Of a stretch of DNA of 64,000 nt, positions 61,501 through 64,000 are shown in pieces. This DNA comes from Luscinia megarhynchos. Taxonomy: Eukaryota > Chordata > Aves > Passeriformes > Turdidae. The translations under genes and the position numbers were made by a program. The DNA lies in assembly GCA_034336665.1 (NCBI GenBank), contig CM067570.1:10686002-10750001 (forward strand). The letters run 5' to 3'. Position 1 is the first letter of the stretch. Each line of letters opens with the position of its first letter. The notes beneath the pieces are model-generated. The model worked only from the letters and a program-made list of their open reading frames with translations. It searched no databases and had not been told where the DNA came from.

Positions 61501-64000
61501 CCATAATGTGAGAGCAGGATCCAAATATTGTCTTGTCTGGACAGAGGTGGGTTCAAACTTGCCAAATTTTCTGCTTATATTACAGCCCATCTGATTTTTG
61601 CTTCCTGTGTGCCTAGAGTTTTCCAGACAAATGGAAGAAACTGCATTAAATAGCTTCTATTTTCTGTAGGGGTTTGTGATATCATTTTTCTGACCAGTTG
61701 CCTCAGCTATGACTTGTTGCAGAGAGCACTGTATTGAATGACTTTTCAGAGCAAATCCAGGCTGATTTAAAGAACATAGAGAGGAGGCTGCTCCTTGCTG
61801 TTTATTTTGAGAATGGGGTACTAAGAGGATCTAATTAAATCTCCCTGTCTTGAGAAAAATTCTGCAAGCTGGAGCATTTAAGTGGTTTTGTTTCTTTGCT
61901 TTTGCTGGAAGCTTCATAGGCTGAGGTGAATGGCCATGGGTACAGCAATAAGAAACACAAGGTGAGCACTGTATTCTGCTTTGGGCCAGGAAGGTTGAAG
62001 ATATGGTCTGGTAGTTGGACCTTTGTGTGTGTCCTCTAACCCAGTGTGTCAGCACAGCAAGTTCAGCATTGTTTCTATTCCCTCAACTGAGATAGCAGTG
62101 CAGACAATGTATGTCTGTTTCAGAGCATTACTTTAACTGTCTAAATTTCTTTGAGACCATGAAATGTGCATATTATCATTGTTCTTCCTCCTGTTCATCA
62201 GTAAGGCAAGTCTAGGGCAAATGCCTGCTCAGTTAACTCATAGGAACAACTACAGGTGCACATGGCCCACACCTAGCAGCATTATTTTTCAGCAGTAAAA
62301 ATGGAGTAAAAGTGTGCAACAGATTCATCACTGCCAGTAGACTGCAGCACATGACCTTCCACAGAAATTCTTTTTGTGTGCTATCTTATCAGCTGGGAAG
62401 ATTTTTGTAGAAATTGAAGTTTGTTAATCTGTAATAGAGCTCTGTGCAAATAAAAGGAATTATCCAAATTAGGATTTTAGATTTTTGCTGGACAGGGCTT
62501 TAGTAAGGAATATATTTTAGTAGCTAGGCAGGAAAGGGTCCAGCAACATAACTGGTCTTAGCTGTTTTAGGTCAGAAGCTGTGCTCAGACCTTGCACAAA
62601 GCAGAGAATGGTGGCAGTGGAGGGGGAGCAGGTGGGTACTCTCTTATTGTGTGAAATTTGAGTACAGAACTGCATTCTAGGTTAGATGGCAAATCAATCA
62701 TATTCTGAAAGCAACACTCTGTTGGGAGACGACCCAATACTTTTTTTTAACAGCATTCGTTCAAGAATTTTTAGTACTTTGCAATCAAATATATAGTGGT
62801 CCTAAAATTATGTGGGATTGAATAACTGTACTCTACAGAAAAAGGAATTACCTAACCCAGTCATGAAATGCAGACATCTCTAGGGCAGGAAGGAACTGAC
62901 AGGGCTCCCAGCACCATGCAGCAATCACACGGGAGAGCAGAGAGGCTGGCAAGCCCTTTGTCTTTTTAAAGGAAGCAATGAGACCACTATTCTCAGCACA
63001 CAGCAGGTGGGACAGTGCTTCTCAAGGTCCTGTTTGATAGATTGATGCACAGTCACAGTGACTGATCTGATTCTGAAATAAAAAGGTTTGACCCAGTTAT
63101 GAATCTAAGCTCTCATTTTTGGGTGCTGGACATTAGGTATTTGATTCCTGCTGCCCCTCGAGACTTGGCAGCATGTGTTCTGTGGCTCTCAGTAGCCTCT
63201 TTCCAGGCTGGGCAAGTGCTCCTGGGCTGGCTCTGGAGTGCAGTCTGTGCCATTTGAAAGTGAGGATCACATACCATGTCCATGCAATTGCCATCTGTGG
63301 CTAACACTGGCAGGTTTGAATCTTTTCTGTACAGCAAATGAAATAAGACCATGTGTAATTCAGCTGAGCAAGCCCCTTCCTTTCCAGAGGATAGGGGGTG
63401 TTCTTACACTGCTGAGTCTTGCAAATGAAGTCTTCAGGGAAATGATCAACAGCATGGGGTGCTGTGAGATAGGAGCTTGCTGAATGATTGCTGCTTACAG
63501 GAGGGAGAAGTGGTGTCTGCAGCTGTAGGCTCAACTTAGTGGCAAATGATGATCTATTAGAGGGAAGAAAGCAAAGCAGCCTGGTTAACCCAGCTGAGGT
63601 TGCTATTTTTTAACAAGTTTCCTTTTCTGTTTATGGTATAATATAATAGACTTTCTTCCCTTGAAGTCCAGTGGGTGCCAGTCATTGCTCATGTCCTCTC
63701 CGAGGTGGCCCAGGGCAGGCAGGGCTGGTGCACTTGGCTCATTTGGGGCTCTTTGGGTGCCCCTTGGGGCAGGTGGCTCTGCAGCCTCTTGCATTGCCTC
63801 TGGGAATTGCACACGAGTCTCCCACCTCCCTTTTCCTGTGTGTATTGTGAGAAAGTTCCTGACTTATGTGGCCTCCTCCAGGAGATGCTCAGTTAGCCTG
63901 ATCTGCACTCCACAAGTCTCTGGATATGAGGCTGTGGGGAGAAACAGAGACCATGTCTCTCTCTAATAACATGAAGGTGATTTTCTGAACAAAACAACAA
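55591..64000 (+). other. SEMA5B: SEMA5B intron 4 (start only, at least 8,410 bp)
   Basis: The intron starts with the donor GTAAGT. I looked for the next SEMA5B exon (E-E-C-Q-N and the G-T-N-A-F region of the family) up to 64000 and did not find it. An A16 tract with an upstream AATAAA (56.51-56.56 kb) is the only clear internal feature. From 56.6 kb to 64.0 kb I see short AT runs but nothing identifiable. Confidence 0.8.
56511..56561 (+). repeat. A16 tract preceded by AATAAA
   Basis: AATAAA at 56511-56516 lies 29 bases before a 16-base A run (56546-56561). The arrangement resembles the 3' end of a retrotransposed polyadenylated transcript. I recognise no source gene in the 250 bases upstream. 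Confidence 0.45.

Larger units (their letters stand above)
3237..64000 (+). other. SEMA5B: SEMA5B gene, 5' part (partial; continues past the right edge)
   Basis: Four exons on the + strand join in frame to give 121 residues: a signal peptide, a short spacer and the N-terminal part of a sema domain. Landmarks that match vertebrate semaphorin 5B as I remember it are RKEHPTIAFE, DLKPWVSNFTYPG, DFSQLALD, NQLIVGARNYLFRLSL and DEDTRRSCQSKGKTE. SEMA5A differs clearly over the same stretch. Known of the family: SEMA5B is a class 5 transmembrane semaphorin with sema, PSI and thrombospondin type-1 repeats, acting as an axon-guidance cue at the cell surface. Only the extreme N-terminus is in this window. 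The exon that would start with the residues after KTE (E-E-C-Q-N in the family) was not found before 64000. The promoter is also not seen. Identification is from memory of the family, without a search. Confidence 0.95.

Noticed and set aside
55591..64000. Search for the fifth SEMA5B coding exon
   Set aside because: No stretch reading E-E-C-Q-N or G-T-N-A-F next to an acceptor was found; it is presumably beyond the right edge.
1..64000. tRNA, rRNA, CRISPR arrays, operons, defence or mobile gene systems
   Set aside because: Nothing of the kind is visible; the sequence is intron-rich vertebrate DNA with one split gene.

Overview
The window is vertebrate nuclear DNA from a bird, probably a songbird. 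It holds the 5' coding part of one large gene, semaphorin 5B (SEMA5B), on the + strand. The avian call rests on two CR1 LINE tails of the bird type and a 591-bp solo LTR that matches, from memory, a family common in passerine genomes. The DNA is AT-rich and shows no bacterial or phage gene organisation.

Layout: 1-3236 is non-coding sequence upstream of the first coding exon, as an upstream intron or the 5' flank of a later promoter. Four coding exons follow: 3237-3442 (5' UTR end, start codon, signal peptide), 18016-18115, 32942-32987 and 55528-55590. They join in frame with consensus splice sites and give the first 121 residues of SEMA5B: signal peptide, a short spacer and the start of the sema domain. 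The introns are 14,573, 14,826 and 22,540 bp; a fourth runs off the right edge. The rest of the sema domain, the PSI domain, the thrombospondin type-1 repeats, the transmembrane segment and the cytoplasmic tail must lie beyond 64000. Exon 3237-3442 begins at a splice acceptor and no CpG-rich promoter lies in the first 3.2 kb, so the promoter is probably to the left of the window.

The introns are mostly unannotatable sequence. Recognisable parts are CR1 fragments (near 10.7, 22.0 and 27.1 kb), a sense-oriented solo LTR (27.4-28.0 kb), several degraded MIR/CORE-SINE-like or ancient amniote repeats (about 1.1, 6.5, 11.6, 14.3, 22.8, 26.7, 41.5 and 47.9 kb), a (TTTTA)12 microsatellite, a (CAA)n run inside the LTR, homopolymer tracts and two small tandem duplications.

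I found no second protein gene, tRNA, rRNA, CRISPR array or novel multi-gene system. The open frames other than the exons look like chance. Items worth a second look are a pseudo-exon-like signal at 36.3 kb, an octamer pair at 34.5 kb, the sense LTR, two A-tracts preceded by AATAAA, and a residue difference in the fourth coding exon.
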